A stretch of 64,000 bases of DNA from Methylobacter sp. (GTDB lineage Bacteria > Pseudomonadota > Gammaproteobacteria > Methylococcales > Methylomonadaceae): NCBI RefSeq assembly GCF_023227905.1, contig NZ_JALOCF010000016.1:22134-86133 (forward strand). Direction: 5' to 3'. Below, piece by piece: positions 63,201 to 64,000 of this stretch. The translations under genes were made by a program, and so were the position numbers. Position 1 is the stretch's first letter. Each line of letters begins with the position of its first letter. The notes under the pieces were generated by a model. That model worked only from the letters and a program-made list of their open reading frames with translations, made no database searches and had not been told where the DNA came from.

Positions 63201-64000
63201 CAGTGAATGTTGAGGTTTCCGTCGACGACGGAACTACCTGGCATCCGGCCACCGGTGGCCAAAACTGGAGCTATGCGTGGACACCCAGTTCAACCGGTTT
63301 GATGACAATCAAGAGTCGTGCCATAGACGACAGTGGCAATATTGAAAACGCAGGAGCAGGCGTTAACGTGACCGTAAATCCCTGCACTAGCAACTGCACC
63401 ATTTTTTATAGCAATGCCAAGCCCACTAATGCACCAGCTACCTTTGACAAGAAGTCGATTAATGTCGGTGTGAAATTCAAATCCGATGTCAGCGGCGTTA
63501 TTACCGGCATCCGGTTCTATAAATCAGCCACCAACACCGGAACCCATGTGGGCGCTCTATGGAGCAGCACCGGCACGAAGCTGGCTGAGGTGACGTTTAC
63601 CAACGAGACGGCCTCAGGCTGGCAACAGGCGAACTTTGCCACTCCGGTCGCTATTTCTGCGAACACGGTTTACGTCGCATCCTATCTCGCGCCGCAAGGC
63701 AGCTACGAATACACCTACGACTATTTTGCAACGGCCGGGGTTAATACGCCGCCGCTGCATGCCGTCGCGTCGAACTCCGCCGACGGCCCTAACGGTGTGG
63801 AACGCTATAGCGCAGGTCTGGCGTTCCCGAACATGGTCTACCGCGCGATCAACTACTGGGTGGATGTGGTGTTCGCAGCCAGTGGAGGGCCGGTACCCGG
63901 CCCGACCTTAACCTCGATCGCCGTGACTCCGGCAAGCCCGAGCATCGCGATTGGAGCTAGCCAGCAATTTGCGGCCACCGGAACCTATTCCGACAGCAGC
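60254..64000 (+). CDS. Giant exported WD40 / DMFase-beta-like / DUF4082 protein, partial
   Basis: A GTG at 60254 with GGAGCAGG upstream opens a frame of at least 1249 codons that continues past the window. After a signal-like segment (core FFLVLIAFVQAMV) come eight WD40 repeats (about residues 50-385, each ending in a WD or WN element such as ITLWDSQSG). A Pro/Ser linker leads to a domain like the N,N-dimethylformamidase beta subunit C-terminal domain (about 459-935: YRLDIYRMGYYGG, GHDEYWS). Then come an Ig-like part (945-1042), a DUF4082 domain (1049-1212) and the start of a bacterial Ig repeat. Amide hydrolase chemistry is not established for such fusions. Probably secreted and surface-linked. 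Confidence 0.85.
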   Translation, partial: MIKLNIKYQSLKGPVFFFLVLIAFVQAMVNSEPVRAASVNQALNDSATELSKGRLDLVAFSPDGNTLVSADSDGQILVWDVTSGQLRMTLPSQFASPISGFAFSQDGNTLASISTNSIRLWDVTSGDARLILPESGQVTDLAFSPDGKSLATVSQDSRITLWDSQSGSITQVITGHQNGVNAIAFSPDSTTLAIGGQDAQIDLWNKATGLKHVSLSGMAGSSVIDLLFSPDGKTLVAVENDARITLWNSQSGSTSHILTGHQNGVKAIAFSPDSNTFATGGQDAQIKLWDRTTGMEQASLPIETGVAVTGLVFNPDGKTLASVGESEPVFLWDLVSQLPQLLTGHTDWVDKIAFSSNQETLASVGKAGQVVVWDLSTGLEHLAFDVPISGSESLNQVNSPALASPTLDPATNEASNPVASEPQSGTMQSLALAETDPCLTPVNAIVSENCKPGNPSTEWDVVGAGDLSIQGFATDISVNRGQTVSFKIKTDAANYRLDIYRMGYYGGSGARKIATVQPSAALPQTQPTCLSDTTTGLIDCGNWAVSSTWDVPADATSGIYFARAVRTDTGGASHIVFIVRDDTGNSEILFKTSDTTWQAYNDYGGNSLYVGSPANRAYKVSYNRPFNTRNGQYRRAWLFGAEYPMVRWMEANGYDISYFTSVDADFRGTELLDHKVFLSVGHDEYWSAGERANVEAARNAGVNLAFFSANEVFWKTRWEPSIDGSGKANRTLVSYKETHANAKIDPLPNIWTGTWRDPRFSPPADGGRPENQLTGTIYTVNCCQNALSITVPEAYSKIRFWRDTSIATMAPGEIATLPRGVLGYEWDEPLDNGFQPAGLIKMSSTTVSLGGNWYLLDNGSTYGPGTATHSLTLYRHSSGALVFGAGTIRWSWGLDGNHDFDGSTPSASTTPDVRMQQATTNLFADMGVQPGSLQIGLVAASPSTDTIPPVSTVTSPAAGSTVQIGTSPITITGTAVDTGGGVAVNVEVSVDDGTTWHPATGGQNWSYAWTPSSTGLMTIKSRAIDDSGNIENAGAGVNVTVNPCTSNCTIFYSNAKPTNAPATFDKKSINVGVKFKSDVSGVITGIRFYKSATNTGTHVGALWSSTGTKLAEVTFTNETASGWQQANFATPVAISANTVYVASYLAPQGSYEYTYDYFATAGVNTPPLHAVASNSADGPNGVERYSAGLAFPNMVYRAINYWVDVVFAASGGPVPGPTLTSIAVTPASPSIAIGASQQFAATGTYSDSS

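Overview
The window is chromosomal DNA of a gammaproteobacterium. The evidence is the rpoS-nlpD pair, zapE, acnB, bamC after dapA, full-length purL, rapA and yajD. Moderate GC, AT-rich intergenic regions and many dispersed palindromic intergenic repeats would suit a Methylococcales-type organism. No methane- or methanol-oxidation gene is present, so that placement is only an impression. No rRNA, tRNA, CRISPR array or intact transposase was recognised.

Layout. 0-6 kb: partial zapE, then TCA-cycle genes (acnB and an NAD-type isocitrate dehydrogenase on the minus strand, an NADP-type icd divergent on plus). 6-10 kb: a PilZ protein, a YajD-type HNH protein, dnaQ and a DeaD/CsdA helicase. 10-26 kb: a complete Tad (Flp) pilus locus in two blocks, tadA-B-C-D and then flp, tadV, an AAA+ ATPase, rcpC, an orphan, rcpA secretin, a lipoprotein, tadG-like, two tadE-like genes and tadZ. 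A 1.65-kb gene-free stretch with a duplicated 75-bp element upstream of flp separates the blocks. 26-33 kb: an ICMT-like methyltransferase, dapA, bamC and purL. 33-40 kb: a membrane PilZ protein, two related His-rich glycine-zipper exported proteins, rapA, a CvfB-like S1 protein and a DnaJ-Sel1 protein. 40-48 kb: a GGDEF/EAL protein coupled to an ODP-like metallo-beta-lactamase, a GH17 membrane enzyme and a GNAT-nitrilase pair. 47-53 kb: rpoS, nlpD, a DnaJ-domain membrane protein, mobB-moeA, a PhnA-like zinc-ribbon protein and a short secretin-N protein. 53-58 kb: a MacAB-like exporter with one adaptor, one ATPase and two permeases. 59-64 kb: a sugar transferase with a degenerate GGDEF domain, then a very large exported protein joining WD40 repeats to an N,N-dimethylformamidase-beta-like domain, which runs off the end.

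A surface-lifestyle theme recurs: a Tad adhesion pilus, several c-di-GMP-related proteins (two PilZ, one GGDEF/EAL, one GGDEF-like fused to an exopolysaccharide-type transferase), a glucanase-like membrane protein and a giant secreted protein. The most unusual items are the ODP-like/GGDEF-EAL pair, the GGDEF-like/sugar-transferase fusion beside the WD40-DMFase protein, the paired His-rich proteins, and the non-canonical genes and duplicated upstream element of the Tad locus.
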